A DNA stretch of 64,000 nucleotides from Maribacter aquivivus (GTDB lineage: Bacteria; Bacteroidota; Bacteroidia; Flavobacteriales; Flavobacteriaceae), in contig NZ_FQZX01000001.1 in NCBI RefSeq assembly GCF_900142175.1, positions 682,001 to 746,000 of the forward strand, in the 5' to 3' direction. Position numbers and translations under genes: made by a program. The notes below the pieces were generated by a model. The model saw only the letters and a list, made by a program, of their open reading frames with translations. It had not been told where the DNA came from and made no database searches. Below, piece after piece: positions 9,160 through 18,229 of the stretch (position 1 is the stretch's first letter; each line of letters starts with the position of its first letter).

Positions 9160-10086
9160 ATGGGCAAGCTTTTAATAGTAGGTACTGTCGCTTTTGACGC
9201 CATCGAAACTCCTTTTGGAAAAACAGATAAAATATTGGGCGGCGCAGCTACCTATATTGGCTTAGCAGCATCTCAATTCGATGTAGATTCAGCTATTATT
9301 TCTATTGTAGGTGATGATTTACCACAAGAATATTTAAATCTTTTAACTGACAGAGGTATTGACATTTCTGGCTTGGAAATCGTAAAAGGTGGCAAAACTT
9401 TCTTCTGGAAAGGTAAATACCATAACGATTTAAATTCTAGAGATACTCTTGTTACAGAATTGAACACCCTAGAAGATTTCAACCCTGTAGTTCCTGAAGA
9501 TTATAATGATGCCGATGTTGTTATGCTAGGTAATCTCCACCCAATTGTTCAATTAGGTGTAATTAATCAGATGAAAAAACGACCAAAATTAATCATATTG
9601 GACACCATGAATTTTTGGATGGACAATGCTTTGAATGATTTAATGGAGGTCATTAAACATATAGATGTATTAACTATTAATGATGAGGAAGCTAGACAAT
9701 TAACTGGCGAATACTCATTAGTTAAAGCAGCTCAAAAGATTTTTACCATGGGGCCTAAATATGTGGTCATCAAAAAAGGAGAACACGGTGCTTTGTTATT
9801 TAATGAAGACCAAATATTCTTTGCACCGGCATTACCTTTAGAAGAGGTATTTGACCCAACTGGTGCAGGTGATACTTTTGCTGGTGGATTTTCAGGCTAC
9901 TTAGCAGCAAGCGATGATAGTTCTTTTGAGAATATGAAGAAGGCTATTATACACGGATCCAATTTGGCATCCTTTAGTGTTGAAAAATTTGGCACAGAAA
10001 GAATGGTTGACTTAGATCGTAAAGAAATTAGAGAGAGACTACATCAGTTTAAAAGACTGACTCAGTTTGATATAGAATTACAATAA
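9160..10086 (+). CDS. PfkB/ribokinase-family kinase
   Basis: Sugar or nucleoside kinase of 308 residues. The N-terminal GGAATYIGLAASQ is the substrate-side glycine motif. The C-terminal DPTGAGDTFAGGFSGY is PfkB signature 2, with the catalytic Asp and anion hole. Substrate is not determined by the motifs; its place just upstream of purF suggests a ribose- or nucleoside-related substrate, but this is inference. purF follows after 44 bases, so the two are probably co-transcribed from the box at 9130. Confidence 0.9.
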   Translation: MGKLLIVGTVAFDAIETPFGKTDKILGGAATYIGLAASQFDVDSAIISIVGDDLPQEYLNLLTDRGIDISGLEIVKGGKTFFWKGKYHNDLNSRDTLVTELNTLEDFNPVVPEDYNDADVVMLGNLHPIVQLGVINQMKKRPKLIILDTMNFWMDNALNDLMEVIKHIDVLTINDEEARQLTGEYSLVKAAQKIFTMGPKYVVIKKGEHGALLFNEDQIFFAPALPLEEVFDPTGAGDTFAGGFSGYLAASDDSSFENMKKAIIHGSNLASFSVEKFGTERMVDLDRKEIRERLHQFKRLTQFDIELQ

Positions 10087-10130
10087 TCCCCTTGCCTCAA
10101 TTTTTTGGGGCTTTTTTAATACCAAAAACA

Positions 10131-12029
10131 ATGAGTGACGCAATTAAGCATGAGTGTGGTATTTCTGTAATACGGTTATTAAAACCACTAGAGTATTACA
10201 AGGAAAAATATGGAACAGCATTTTATGGTGTAAATAAAATGTATCTAATGATGGAAAAACAGCACAATCGCGGTCAAGATGGTGCAGGTTTTGCTAGTAT
10301 AAAATTAGATGTAGAAGCTGGGGAACGTTACATGAGCCGTGTACGCTCATGTCAACAACAACCTATACAAGATATTTTTGCCCAAATCAACGACCGTATC
10401 AATTCTGAGCTTAAAGAGCATCCGGAGTATGAAGATGATGTTGCTTTGCAAAAAAAGCACATACCTTATATAGGAGAATTACTTTTAGGGCATGTACGTT
10501 ATGGAACTTTTGGTAAAAACAGTATTGAAAGTGTTCACCCATTTTTAAGACAAAACAATTGGATGCACCGTAACCTTATTGTTGCAGGTAACTTCAACAT
10601 GACCAATGTTCACGAACTGTTCGATAATTTAATTCAGTTAGGGCAACATCCAAAAGAAATGGCCGATACGGTGACCGTAATGGAAAAGATAGGTCATTTT
10701 CTAGATGATGCGGTTGCCAAACTATACAAGCAAATTAAAAAAGAAGGATACACTAAACAAGAAGCTTCTCCCCTTATAGCCGAACGTTTAAAGGTGTACA
10801 AAATATTAAGAAGGGCTGCCAAAAATTTTGATGGTGGTTACGCAATGGCCGGTTTACTTGGTCATGGTGATGCTTTTGTATTAAGAGATCCAAGCGGCAT
10901 TAGACCTGCATACTACTATAGAGATGACGAAGTTGTTGTTGTAGCATCAGAAAGACCAGCAATACAAACCGTATTCAATGTACCTTACGACGAGGTGAAA
11001 GAATTGGATCCCGGTGCTGCTATCATTATTAAAAAGAATGGTACAAGCGATATTAAACAAATACTAGAACCTAAAGAGCGAAAGGCATGTTCTTTTGAAC
11101 GTATCTATTTCTCTAGAGGTAGTGATAAAGAAATTTACCAAGAGCGTAAAGCTTTAGGTAAGTTGGTATTCCCTCAAATATTAGAAGCAATTAACGAGGA
11201 TATAAAGAATACCGTTTTTTCTTATATCCCAAATACAGCCGAAACTTCTTTCTACGGAATGGTAAAAGAAGCTCAAAATTACCTGAACAAGAAAAAGGAA
11301 GAGCAAATACTAGCTCTAGGTACAGGTATTACAGGTGAACAATTGCATGAAATACTAGATGTACGCCCTAGAATAGAGAAAGTTGCCATTAAAGATGCGA
11401 AGCTTAGAACATTTATTACTCAAGATAGTAGTAGAGATGATCTTGTAGCGCACGTCTATGACATTTCTTATGGATCAGTAAAGAAAGGTGATAACCTAGT
11501 TATTATAGATGATAGTATTGTTCGTGGTACTACGCTTAAAAAGAGTATCCTAAGAATATTAGATAGATTATCACCTAAGAAAATTATCGTTGTATCATCT
11601 GCACCGCAAATTAGATACCCAGATTGTTATGGTATTGATATGGCCAAGCTAGAAGACTTTATTGCCTTCAAAGCAGCTTTAGCTTTACACGAAGACAATA
11701 ATTCTATGCATTTTGTAGAAGATATCTACAAAAAGTGCTTAACACAGGTTAATAGTCATGATAACGATGTAATTAACTACGTTAAAGAATTCTATGCTCC
11801 GTTTACAGCGAAACAAATTTCTAAGAAAACTGGAGAATTACTTAGCCCTGAGGGAATAAACGCTGAAGTGTCTATTATTTACCAAACCATTGAAAACCTA
11901 CATGAGGCTTGCCCTAAAAACTTAGGAGATTGGTATTTTACCGGTAACTACCCAACACCAGGAGGAAATAGAGTAGTAAATAAGGCATTTATAAACTTTT
12001 ATGAAGGCAACAACGAACGCGCATATTAA
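10131..12029 (+). CDS. purF: Amidophosphoribosyltransferase
   Basis: Commits PRPP to purine synthesis: PRPP + glutamine to phosphoribosylamine. I start it at the ATG at 10131 (632 residues, MSDAIKHECGIS) rather than an in-frame TTG 39 bases earlier. The N-terminal nucleophile cysteine of the glutaminase domain is Cys9, exposed after propeptide removal. The C-terminal half has the PRPP loop VIIDDSIVRGTTLKK. At 632 residues it is well over the usual 470-500; the longer form is, to my knowledge, typical of Bacteroidota. It is followed by the small RNA array. Confidence 0.96.
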   Translation: MSDAIKHECGISVIRLLKPLEYYKEKYGTAFYGVNKMYLMMEKQHNRGQDGAGFASIKLDVEAGERYMSRVRSCQQQPIQDIFAQINDRINSELKEHPEYEDDVALQKKHIPYIGELLLGHVRYGTFGKNSIESVHPFLRQNNWMHRNLIVAGNFNMTNVHELFDNLIQLGQHPKEMADTVTVMEKIGHFLDDAVAKLYKQIKKEGYTKQEASPLIAERLKVYKILRRAAKNFDGGYAMAGLLGHGDAFVLRDPSGIRPAYYYRDDEVVVVASERPAIQTVFNVPYDEVKELDPGAAIIIKKNGTSDIKQILEPKERKACSFERIYFSRGSDKEIYQERKALGKLVFPQILEAINEDIKNTVFSYIPNTAETSFYGMVKEAQNYLNKKKEEQILALGTGITGEQLHEILDVRPRIEKVAIKDAKLRTFITQDSSRDDLVAHVYDISYGSVKKGDNLVIIDDSIVRGTTLKKSILRILDRLSPKKIIVVSSAPQIRYPDCYGIDMAKLEDFIAFKAALALHEDNNSMHFVEDIYKKCLTQVNSHDNDVINYVKEFYAPFTAKQISKKTGELLSPEGINAEVSIIYQTIENLHEACPKNLGDWYFTGNYPTPGGNRVVNKAFINFYEGNNERAY

Positions 12030-12036
12030 ATAATAT

Positions 12037-12073
12037 ATCGATGAAATGCACTCTATTTATGTATTTCATCGAT
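12037..12073 (+). terminator. Inverted repeat after purF, possible terminator
   Basis: ATCGATGAAAT and ATTTCATCGAT form a perfect 11-bp stem with a 15-base loop just after the purF stop. There is no good T-run, so it may be an mRNA end structure or a weak terminator. Confidence 0.5.
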
Positions 12074-12121
12074 GAATATAGTATTTTAACGACTGAATGG
12101 TCGATTTGAATTAACCAGCTT

Positions 12122-12206
12122 TACATTTAGAGCTACCATAGCATAAGTAGGTTAAGTTCATGGTAAGATTTGGGGCAAAAAAGGTGGAGGTTTCTCCACC
12201 TTTTTT
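12122..12206 (+). ncRNA. Family 1 small RNA, copy 1 of 5
   Basis: Self-contained small RNA unit. A TACATTTA box (12122-12129) resembles the TAnnTTTG promoter. A 41-base core follows at 12135-12175, then a terminator stem GGTGGAG/CTCCACC (12183-12200) and a T-run. Core positions 1-5 (ACCAT) and 26-30 (ATGGT) can pair around a 20-base loop that shows GTAGGTTAAG; a tail with AAGATTTGGGG follows. Transcription should start near the core, giving an RNA of about 70-75 bases. There is no open reading frame with a plausible start. The terminator stem differs from copies 2-4 while the core is identical. Confidence 0.8.
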
Positions 12207-12319
12207 ATTTGTCATATTTTTCCTCTCTACCAAGTTGTAATCCGTTTCTTCACAAAGCTCTTTTTAACGTTATTACGAGACTTTCAGCCAATACCTTTTA
12301 CATTCACTACCAAGCCTAT

Positions 12320-12402
12320 TACATTTACAGAACCATAGCATAAGTAGGTTAAGTTCATGGTAAGATTTGGGGAAAAGGACGGAGCAATGCTCCGTCTTTT
12401 TA
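12320..12402 (+). ncRNA. Family 1 small RNA, copy 2 of 5
   Basis: Box TACATTTA at 12320-12327, with TTTT 20 bases upstream. The core at 12332-12372 is identical to copy 1. The terminator stem GACGGAGC/GCTCCGTC (12378-12396) is followed by T. It lies 197 bases from copy 1. Its upstream region contains TGTAATCCGTTTC (12236), close to an element upstream of both family 2 copies but at a different distance. Copies 2, 3 and 4 also share sequence after the terminator, so they arose by duplication of a unit of about 200 bases. Confidence 0.8.
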
Positions 12403-12521
12403 TTTTACAGCCATTTCTAACTTCTCAACAACACAAAATCTTCCTAAACTTTCAATTCTAGCATTACAACTTAAGTTTGCGACGTACAACGAATAGCTTT
12501 TTGTAATACCCCGTATGCATA

Positions 12522-12603
12522 TACATTTACAGAACCATAGCATAAGTAGGTTAAGTTCATGGTAAGATTTGGGGAAAAGACGGAGCAATGCTCCGTCTTT
12601 TTA
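12522..12603 (+). ncRNA. Family 1 small RNA, copy 3 of 5
   Basis: Box TACATTTA at 12522-12529 with TTTG 18 bases upstream, the best promoter of the five. The core at 12534-12574 is identical to copies 1, 2 and 4. Terminator stem GACGGAGC/GCTCCGTC (12579-12597), then T-run. It lies 202 bases from copy 2. Upstream blocks TTACAAC (12464) and ACAACGAATAG (12486) recur at nearly the same distances in front of family 2 copy A. Confidence 0.82.
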
Positions 12604-12720
12604 TTTTACAGCCATTTCTAACTTCTCATCCACAAAATCTTCCTGAATTTTTAATTCTAGTAGTACAACCTAAGTTTGTGACGTACAACGAATAGCTTTT
12701 TATAAAACCCCGTATGCCTA

Positions 12721-12802
12721 TATATTTACAGAACCATAGCATAAGTAGGTTAAGTTCATGGTAAGATTTGGGGAAAAGACGGAGCAATGCTCCGTCTTTT
12801 TA
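12721..12802 (+). ncRNA. Family 1 small RNA, copy 4 of 5
   Basis: Box TATATTTA at 12721-12728. The core at 12733-12773 is identical to copies 1-3. Terminator stem GACGGAGC/GCTCCGTC (12778-12796). It lies 199 bases from copy 3. Its upstream region, including AATAGCTTTTTATAAAAC, closely follows copy 3 and also family 2 copy A (AATAGTTTTATAAAAC). Confidence 0.82.
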
Positions 12803-12806
12803 TTTT

Positions 12807-12927
12807 ATACCAATTGGCTTATAAAACAACTAGTTAGCCCCAATGACCCACCCCTAGTAAAACATCTTCGTTGAAATAAAAGTTTATATTTTTCTTAAAA
12901 ATCCTTTTTTTATTTACTCAATACCAG
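12807..12927. other. Spacer between sRNA copies 4 and 5
   Basis: AT-rich sequence without a gene, apart from the weak -33 region of copy 5. The whole 12030-13092 gap holds only the five RNA units, the purF 3' hairpin, the sodA terminator and such spacers; no credible protein gene is present on either strand. Confidence 0.6.
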
Positions 12928-13011
12928 TAATTTAGTCTCGCCATAGCATAAGTAGGTTAAGTTTATGGTAAGATTTGGGACGAAAAGGGTGGAGACTTCT
13001 CCGCCCTTTTC
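12928..13011 (+). ncRNA. Family 1 small RNA, copy 5 of 5 (divergent)
   Basis: The most diverged copy, 207 bases from copy 4. The promoter box is weaker (TAATTTAG). The core at 12940-12980 has three changes: A1 to G (keeping a G-U pair in the ACCAT/ATGGT stem), C25 to T in the loop, and the last G to A. GTAGGTTAAG and AAGATTTGGG are untouched. The terminator stem GGGTGGAG/CTCCGCCC (12987-13006) differs from all other copies but still pairs, with one G-U. This supports selection on RNA rather than simple repeat copying. Confidence 0.75.
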
Positions 13012-13021
13012 TATTTTAAAA

Positions 13022-13058
13022 CCAAAAAAACCACCCATGAATAATTCATAAGTGGTTT
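13022..13058 (-). terminator. Terminator of sodA
   Basis: Read on the minus strand, AAACCAC plus ATGAAT pair with ATTCAT plus GTGGTTT, followed by a T-run. It lies 35 bases after the sodA stop and faces the terminator of sRNA copy 5. Confidence 0.8.
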
Positions 13059-13092
13059 CCTACAAGATAGTTAAGAATATTTCTACTCTTTA

Positions 13093-13701
13093 TTATTTGT
13101 TACTTGCGTATCTTTTTGAAACTTCATCCCAGTTAATGATATTGAAAAATGCTTCAATATAATCTGGTCTCTTGTTTTGATAATTTAGGTAATAAGCATG
13201 TTCCCATACATCTAAACCTAAGATTGGTTGACCTCCACATTCAACTCCTGGCATTAATGGATTGTCTTGATTTGGTGTAGAACATACTTCTACTTTACCC
13301 CCTTTATGAACACATAACCATGCCCAACCAGAACCAAATCTTGTACCTGCAGCAGTTGTAAACTTATTTTTGAATTCTTCGAAAGAACCAAAAGCACTAT
13401 CAATTGCAGTTGCTAATTCGCCACTTGGCTTTCCACCACCGTTTGGTGATAAGATTGTCCAGAATAATGAGTGATTGTAAAATCCACCACCGTTATTTCT
13501 AACCGCACCATTGCTCATATCCAAGCCAGTTAAAATAGCCTCTATAGACTTCCCTGCAAGATCGGTACCTTCTATAGCAGCATTTAATTTAGATGTATAT
13601 CCTTGGTGATGTTTTGTATGATGTATTTCCATTGTCCTTGCATCAATATGAGGCTCAAGAGCATCATAGGCGTAAGGCAATTTTGGTAGTTCAAAAGCCA
13701 T
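13093..13701 (-). CDS. sodA: Superoxide dismutase, Fe/Mn type
   Basis: Converts superoxide to hydrogen peroxide and oxygen, probably in the cytoplasm since no signal peptide is seen. The 202-residue length is usual. Metal ligands are His in [12 protein letters not shown], His in [13 protein letters not shown], and Asp plus His in [12 protein letters not shown]. Sequence alone does not settle iron versus manganese, so the symbol is provisional. It has its own promoter (perfect TAnnTTTG box) and terminator, and sits next to the small RNA array. Confidence 0.96.
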   Translation of the reverse strand: MAFELPKLPYAYDALEPHIDARTMEIHHTKHHQGYTSKLNAAIEGTDLAGKSIEAILTGLDMSNGAVRNNGGGFYNHSLFWTILSPNGGGKPSGELATAIDSAFGSFEEFKNKFTTAAGTRFGSGWAWLCVHKGGKVEVCSTPNQDNPLMPGVECGGQPILGLDVWEHAYYLNYQNKRPDYIEAFFNIINWDEVSKRYASNK

Positions 13702-13737
13702 AATTTATGTATTTTTAGATTAATATTAATTGTATCT

Positions 13738-13745
13738 CAAAGTTA
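13738..13745 (-). promoter_or_regulatory. -7 promoter box for sodA
   Basis: The minus strand reads TAACTTTG, a perfect TAnnTTTG, 37 bases before the sodA start codon. Confidence 0.6.
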
Positions 13746-13820
13746 CGTATTTTAACATTTATATTCATGTAATAATTTGTTAAGAACTGTACAGGAATCC
13801 TTAATTTGCGGTAAAAATCA

Positions 13821-16800
13821 GTGTCAAGTAATTCTTTTACCATATACAATGCTTCTGCCGGATCAGGCAAAACCTATGCTCTTGCTAAGGTTTACTTGAA
13901 AATTATACTAGCCTCTCCGCAAAATTTCAGAAAAATATTAGCTATTACATTTACTAACAAAGCAGTAAATGAGATGAAACATAGAATATTGAACAGCCTG
14001 TTCGAGTTTTCTAAAATCACTTCTACGGAAGATGCCAATCCGTTATTTAATGACATCCTAAACGAAACCAGTTATACTTTTGAAGAACTACCAGCGTTAA
14101 GCAAACTTCGCTTAAAGCAAATACTACATAACTACGCCTTTTTTGATATTTCTACCATAGATAAGTTTACCCACAGACTCATTAGAACTTTCGCTAAAGA
14201 TTTGAAGATCCCTCAGAATTTTGAGGTTGTTCTTGATGTAGATCTACTTTTACAAGAAGCTGTTGAGCGTGTTATTAGTAAAGCTGGTGAGGACCCTGAG
14301 TTTACCAAAGTACTTTTAGATTTTGCCATTGAAAAAATTGAGGATGACAGAAGTTGGGATATTGGGTTTGATCTTTTAAAAATCGGTAAACTGATATTTG
14401 ATGAAAACAACGCCGAACATTTAAAACATTTACAAGAAATAGAATTAGGAGATTTTCTAAAGTTGCAAACGCATCTTAAAAAAGAAACCAAAACTTTAGA
14501 GAAAAAAATTGTAGACCTTGCTACTGCTGCTCTTGACGTAATCACTTCATCTGGCTTAGATTTAAAAGATTTCCCTAGAGAAACATTACCAAATCACTTT
14601 AAAAAAATAGTGGCTGGCAACTTTACACCTACACAACTCTACAATAACAAACTAGAGGATAATTTAATTGAGGGGAAAATAGTAAAAGCCACCGTTAAAA
14701 ATGCACCAGCAGAATTAGCACCTCAGCTACTTCATCATTATCAAGCTATAAAACAGCTTATTTATAAAAGGGGATTGTATGCGAACATCAACAGAAACAT
14801 TATTCCTTTTGCGTTACTAAATGCGATACAAAAAGAACTGAAGATTATTCAAGAAGAAAAAGACCAATTGTCTATTTCTGAATTTAATACCTTAATTGCA
14901 AAAGAGGTCAAAGACCAACCTGCACCTTTTATTTATGAGCGACTTGGAGAAAAGTATCGTCATTATTTCATTGACGAATTTCAAGATACTTCGCAAATGC
15001 AATGGGAAAACCTTATTCCTTTAATTGGTAGCGCCATGGAGGGTGAAGATGAATTAGGCGGTACAGGATCTTTGTTTTTGGTGGGCGACCCAAAACAAGC
15101 AATTTATAGATGGCGTGGTGGTAAAGCTGAACAATTTCTTGAATTGGCAACACACCAAGCACACCCATTCACCATTCAATCAGACCTGGTTACTTTGCCA
15201 AAAAACTACAGAAGTTATGCAGAGATCATTAACTTCAATAACAACTTTTTTCAAAGTATTAGTCCGTTTTTAGAGAACGACATTTATCAAGAATTCTTTA
15301 AAATTGGCAATACACAAGAAACCAATCAGAAAGAAGGTGGCTACGTAAATATTTCATTATTAGAAGAAGACACCGATGAAGAATATGCAGCGAACACATT
15401 GGCAACTATTCAACAATGTTTAAGCCAAGGGTATACCTATAGCGATATCTGTATTATTATAAGAAAGAAAAAGCATGGTCTTCTGCTGGCAGATTTTTTA
15501 ATGCAGCATAAAATTCCTGTTGTTTCTTCAGATTCCTTATTGCTTAGTGAAAGTGCCAAAGCTATTTTCTTGGTACAATTAATAAGGTATATGGTTCAAC
15601 CTACAGAACTAGAGATCCAATATGAGATTTTGAATTTTCTGTCGGAAGGAAAAAATGATAAGCATGCCTATATCTATGAGAATTTAGGAAAACTTAATTC
15701 GCACCTTTTTGAATCTTATGGTTTTGATGCATCTAAACTAAGACAAGCGTCAGTTTTTGACGGATTGGCTTATGCCATAAAAACCTTTGATCTTATCCCT
15801 ACTTCAGATGCTCACCTTTCTGCTTTTATGGATCTCGTTTTTGATGTAGAGCAAAAATATGGCTCAGATATGCAGTCCTTTTTAGATTATTGGGACAAGA
15901 AAGGCAACTCGGCAAGCATCAGCACACCCGAAAATATTGAATCGGTACAGATTATGACCATTCATAAATCTAAAGGGTTAGAGTTTCCGGTAGTTATTTT
16001 CCCTTATGCAAATTCAAACGTGTATGAAGAGATCGATCCAAAATTATGGCTTCCGGTAAACAAAGAAGAATTCCTTGGCTTTTCCGAAGTACTTATCAAT
16101 AAAAAACAAGAAGTTCAAGAATACGGTGAACTTGAATCATTGCTGTATGAAATAGACCATCAGAAATTGCAGCTAGATGCTTTCAACCTTTTATATGTAG
16201 TGCTTACAAGAGCGGTTAATGCCCTGTTTATTATTAGCGCCAACAAACTTGACAGAAAAGGAGAACACAATACCAATAGTTACTCTGGTCTGTTCATACA
16301 TTTTTTAAAGAGTATAGGCGAATATCAACAAGACAAACTATCATACGACTTTGGTAAATTAATACCACAGACATCTAAAAAACAAACCAGTACAGATCAA
16401 CTTACTATACCTTATATATATACTAACATAAATAGACCGGATTTTAAGATACTTGCATTAGCTGGTACTTTATGGGATGAAGGCTTAGATGTTGCCATTA
16501 ATCAAGGCAATGTTATACATTATATATTAGGTGCTATTTTCACAACTACAGATTTAGATAGAGCTGTACAAATGGCGCTACAAAAAGGATTGATAAAAGA
16601 GCAAGAAGTAAACGGGATAAAGGAAATTGTAAAAAAGGTCATCTTTCATAAAGATTTGACGCAATTTTACCAGAATGATGTTGAAGTACTAAATGAACGT
16701 GATTTATTAATGGCAGATGGTACGGTTCAAAGACCAGATAGGGTGGTGATTAAAAATAACCACGCTACCATTATAGATTATAAGACAGGCGAACAAAACC

Positions 16801-16916
16801 CAAAATACCATCATCAAATAAATACGTATGCCCAGAGTTTTTCAAATATGGGCTACACCATAGATCATAAGATCATTGTGTATATTAATACTGAAATAGA
16901 ACTAGATTATATATAA
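13821..16916 (+). CDS. AddA-like helicase-nuclease (UvrD/RecB family)
   Basis: Likely large subunit of an AddAB-type enzyme that processes double-strand breaks for recombination and degrades foreign linear DNA. It has 1031 residues from a GTG start. Helicase motifs in order: NASAGSGKTYAL (Walker A), ITFTNKAVNEMKHR (Ia), YFIDEFQDTSQMQ (Walker B), DPKQAIYRWRGG (III), and IMTIHKSKGLEFPVVIF with LLYVVLTRA (V-VI). A PD-(D/E)XK nuclease motif lies near the C-terminus: RPDRVV then IIDYKTGEQ. The AddB-like partner lies 2.7 kb downstream, after kbl and ompA. kbl follows after 6 bases, so addA and kbl are co-transcribed. Confidence 0.92.
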   Translation: MSSNSFTIYNASAGSGKTYALAKVYLKIILASPQNFRKILAITFTNKAVNEMKHRILNSLFEFSKITSTEDANPLFNDILNETSYTFEELPALSKLRLKQILHNYAFFDISTIDKFTHRLIRTFAKDLKIPQNFEVVLDVDLLLQEAVERVISKAGEDPEFTKVLLDFAIEKIEDDRSWDIGFDLLKIGKLIFDENNAEHLKHLQEIELGDFLKLQTHLKKETKTLEKKIVDLATAALDVITSSGLDLKDFPRETLPNHFKKIVAGNFTPTQLYNNKLEDNLIEGKIVKATVKNAPAELAPQLLHHYQAIKQLIYKRGLYANINRNIIPFALLNAIQKELKIIQEEKDQLSISEFNTLIAKEVKDQPAPFIYERLGEKYRHYFIDEFQDTSQMQWENLIPLIGSAMEGEDELGGTGSLFLVGDPKQAIYRWRGGKAEQFLELATHQAHPFTIQSDLVTLPKNYRSYAEIINFNNNFFQSISPFLENDIYQEFFKIGNTQETNQKEGGYVNISLLEEDTDEEYAANTLATIQQCLSQGYTYSDICIIIRKKKHGLLLADFLMQHKIPVVSSDSLLLSESAKAIFLVQLIRYMVQPTELEIQYEILNFLSEGKNDKHAYIYENLGKLNSHLFESYGFDASKLRQASVFDGLAYAIKTFDLIPTSDAHLSAFMDLVFDVEQKYGSDMQSFLDYWDKKGNSASISTPENIESVQIMTIHKSKGLEFPVVIFPYANSNVYEEIDPKLWLPVNKEEFLGFSEVLINKKQEVQEYGELESLLYEIDHQKLQLDAFNLLYVVLTRAVNALFIISANKLDRKGEHNTNSYSGLFIHFLKSIGEYQQDKLSYDFGKLIPQTSKKQTSTDQLTIPYIYTNINRPDFKILALAGTLWDEGLDVAINQGNVIHYILGAIFTTTDLDRAVQMALQKGLIKEQEVNGIKEIVKKVIFHKDLTQFYQNDVEVLNERDLLMADGTVQRPDRVVIKNNHATIIDYKTGEQNPKYHHQINTYAQSFSNMGYTIDHKIIVYINTEIELDYI

Positions 16917-16922
16917 AGGAAT

Positions 16923-18116
16923 ATGTACGGAAAAATTAAAGAACATCTGCAGCAAGAAATTGAGAACATTAAAAATGACGGACTCTTTAAAGAGGAAAGA
17001 ATTATTGTTTCTCCGCAAGATGCTGTTATCAAAATCAATACCGGGCAAGAGGTTATCAATTTTTGTGCTAATAATTATTTAGGGCTTTCATCTCACCCAG
17101 ATGTTATACAGGCGGCTAAAGATGCTATGGATACGCATGGCTTCGGTATGTCTTCTGTTAGATTTATTTGTGGTACTCAAGATATACATAAGACATTAGA
17201 AGCAAAGATCGCTCATTTCTATGGTACAGAAGACACCATATTATATGCCGCTGCTTTTGATGCCAATGGCGGGGTGTTTGAACCTTTGCTAAATGCAGAA
17301 GATGCTATTATTTCTGATTCTTTAAACCACGCCTCTATTATTGACGGTGTGCGTTTGTGTAAAGCAAAGCGTTACCGTTATGCGAATAGTGACATGCAAG
17401 ATTTAGAAGCACAACTTATTAAAGCGAATGAAGACTGCGCACGATTTAAAATTATTGTTACCGACGGTGTGTTCTCTATGGATGGTATTGTAGCTCCACT
17501 AGATAAAATTTGTGATCTAGCCGATAAGTACGATGCTTTAGTTATGATAGATGAATGCCATGCTACCGGATTTATAGGTGAAAAAGGAAAAGGCACCTTA
17601 GAGGAAAAAGGAGTGATGGGCAGAATTGACATTATTACCGGTACACTTGGTAAAGCATTAGGTGGTGCCATGGGCGGTTACACTACTGGTAAAAAAGAAA
17701 TAATTACATTACTTAGACAACGATCTAGACCGTATTTGTTCTCTAACTCTTTAGCGCCAGCTATAGTAGGGGCATCTATTAAGGTATTTGATATGTTAGA
17801 AAACGACACTTCGTTACGAGATAAATTGCAAGAAAATACTGCATACTTCAAAAAAGGCATTAAAAACGCAGGTTTCGACATTGTTGACGGAGATTCTGCA
17901 ATAGTACCTGTAATGTTGTACGATGCCAAATTATCACAAGACATGGCAAATAAGTTGTTGGAAAGAGGAATTTATGTGATTGGTTTTTTCTATCCTGTAG
18001 TACCAAAAGATAAGGCTCGCATTAGAGTGCAACTATCTGCTGCGCATACAAAAGAACACTTAGATGCAGCCATCAAAGCATTTACAGAAGTCGGAAAAGA
18101 ATTAAAAATCGTTTAA
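16923..18116 (+). CDS. kbl: Glycine C-acetyltransferase (2-amino-3-ketobutyrate CoA ligase)
   Basis: PLP enzyme that splits 2-amino-3-oxobutyrate with CoA into glycine and acetyl-CoA, the second step of threonine breakdown. It has 397 residues. Key segments are [23 protein letters not shown] and the PLP-lysine motif [15 protein letters not shown], typical of alpha-oxoamine synthases. The close match to [16 protein letters not shown] at the N-terminus and to the motif spacing favours Kbl over BioF or serine palmitoyltransferase. No threonine dehydrogenase gene is in this window. Confidence 0.93.
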   Translation: MYGKIKEHLQQEIENIKNDGLFKEERIIVSPQDAVIKINTGQEVINFCANNYLGLSSHPDVIQAAKDAMDTHGFGMSSVRFICGTQDIHKTLEAKIAHFYGTEDTILYAAAFDANGGVFEPLLNAEDAIISDSLNHASIIDGVRLCKAKRYRYANSDMQDLEAQLIKANEDCARFKIIVTDGVFSMDGIVAPLDKICDLADKYDALVMIDECHATGFIGEKGKGTLEEKGVMGRIDIITGTLGKALGGAMGGYTTGKKEIITLLRQRSRPYLFSNSLAPAIVGASIKVFDMLENDTSLRDKLQENTAYFKKGIKNAGFDIVDGDSAIVPVMLYDAKLSQDMANKLLERGIYVIGFFYPVVPKDKARIRVQLSAAHTKEHLDAAIKAFTEVGKELKIV

Positions 18117-18165
18117 ATGCAATATTTAATCTATTAAATGCATTAAAAAAAATAGGAAATTGATT

Positions 18166-18195
18166 TTGTTAATAATATTTAACAAGTTACATTTG
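18166..18195 (+). promoter_or_regulatory. Promoter of ompA-like gene
   Basis: TTG at 18166-18168, 19 bases, then TACATTTG at 18188-18195. This is an exact match to the TTG-N19-TAnnTTTG Bacteroidota promoter, followed by a leader of about 30 bases. Confidence 0.8.
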
Positions 18196-18229
18196 CAGCT
18201 AATAAACACTTAAACTTAAAATTTAATAC

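Noticed and set aside
10088..10117. A terminator between the PfkB kinase gene and purF (CCCC...GGGG then T-run)
   Set aside because: Only about four base pairs in the stem; too weak to separate the two genes with confidence.
12400..12588. A 62-codon open frame on the minus strand across small RNA copies 2-3
   Set aside because: It runs antisense through a terminator and a promoter of the RNA units, has no ribosome-binding context, and its composition reflects the repeat.
12122..13011. Regularly spaced identical 41-base repeats, CRISPR-like at first sight
   Set aside because: Spacing is about 160 bases between repeats, and the spacers contain promoters and terminators and are themselves similar. 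There are no cas genes and no AT-rich leader followed by short unique spacers.
13340..13357. sodA mRNA segment that could pair with the CCCAAATCTT block of family 2
   Set aside because: The match is about nine bases, which is expected by chance about once in a window of this size, and it lies inside the coding region.
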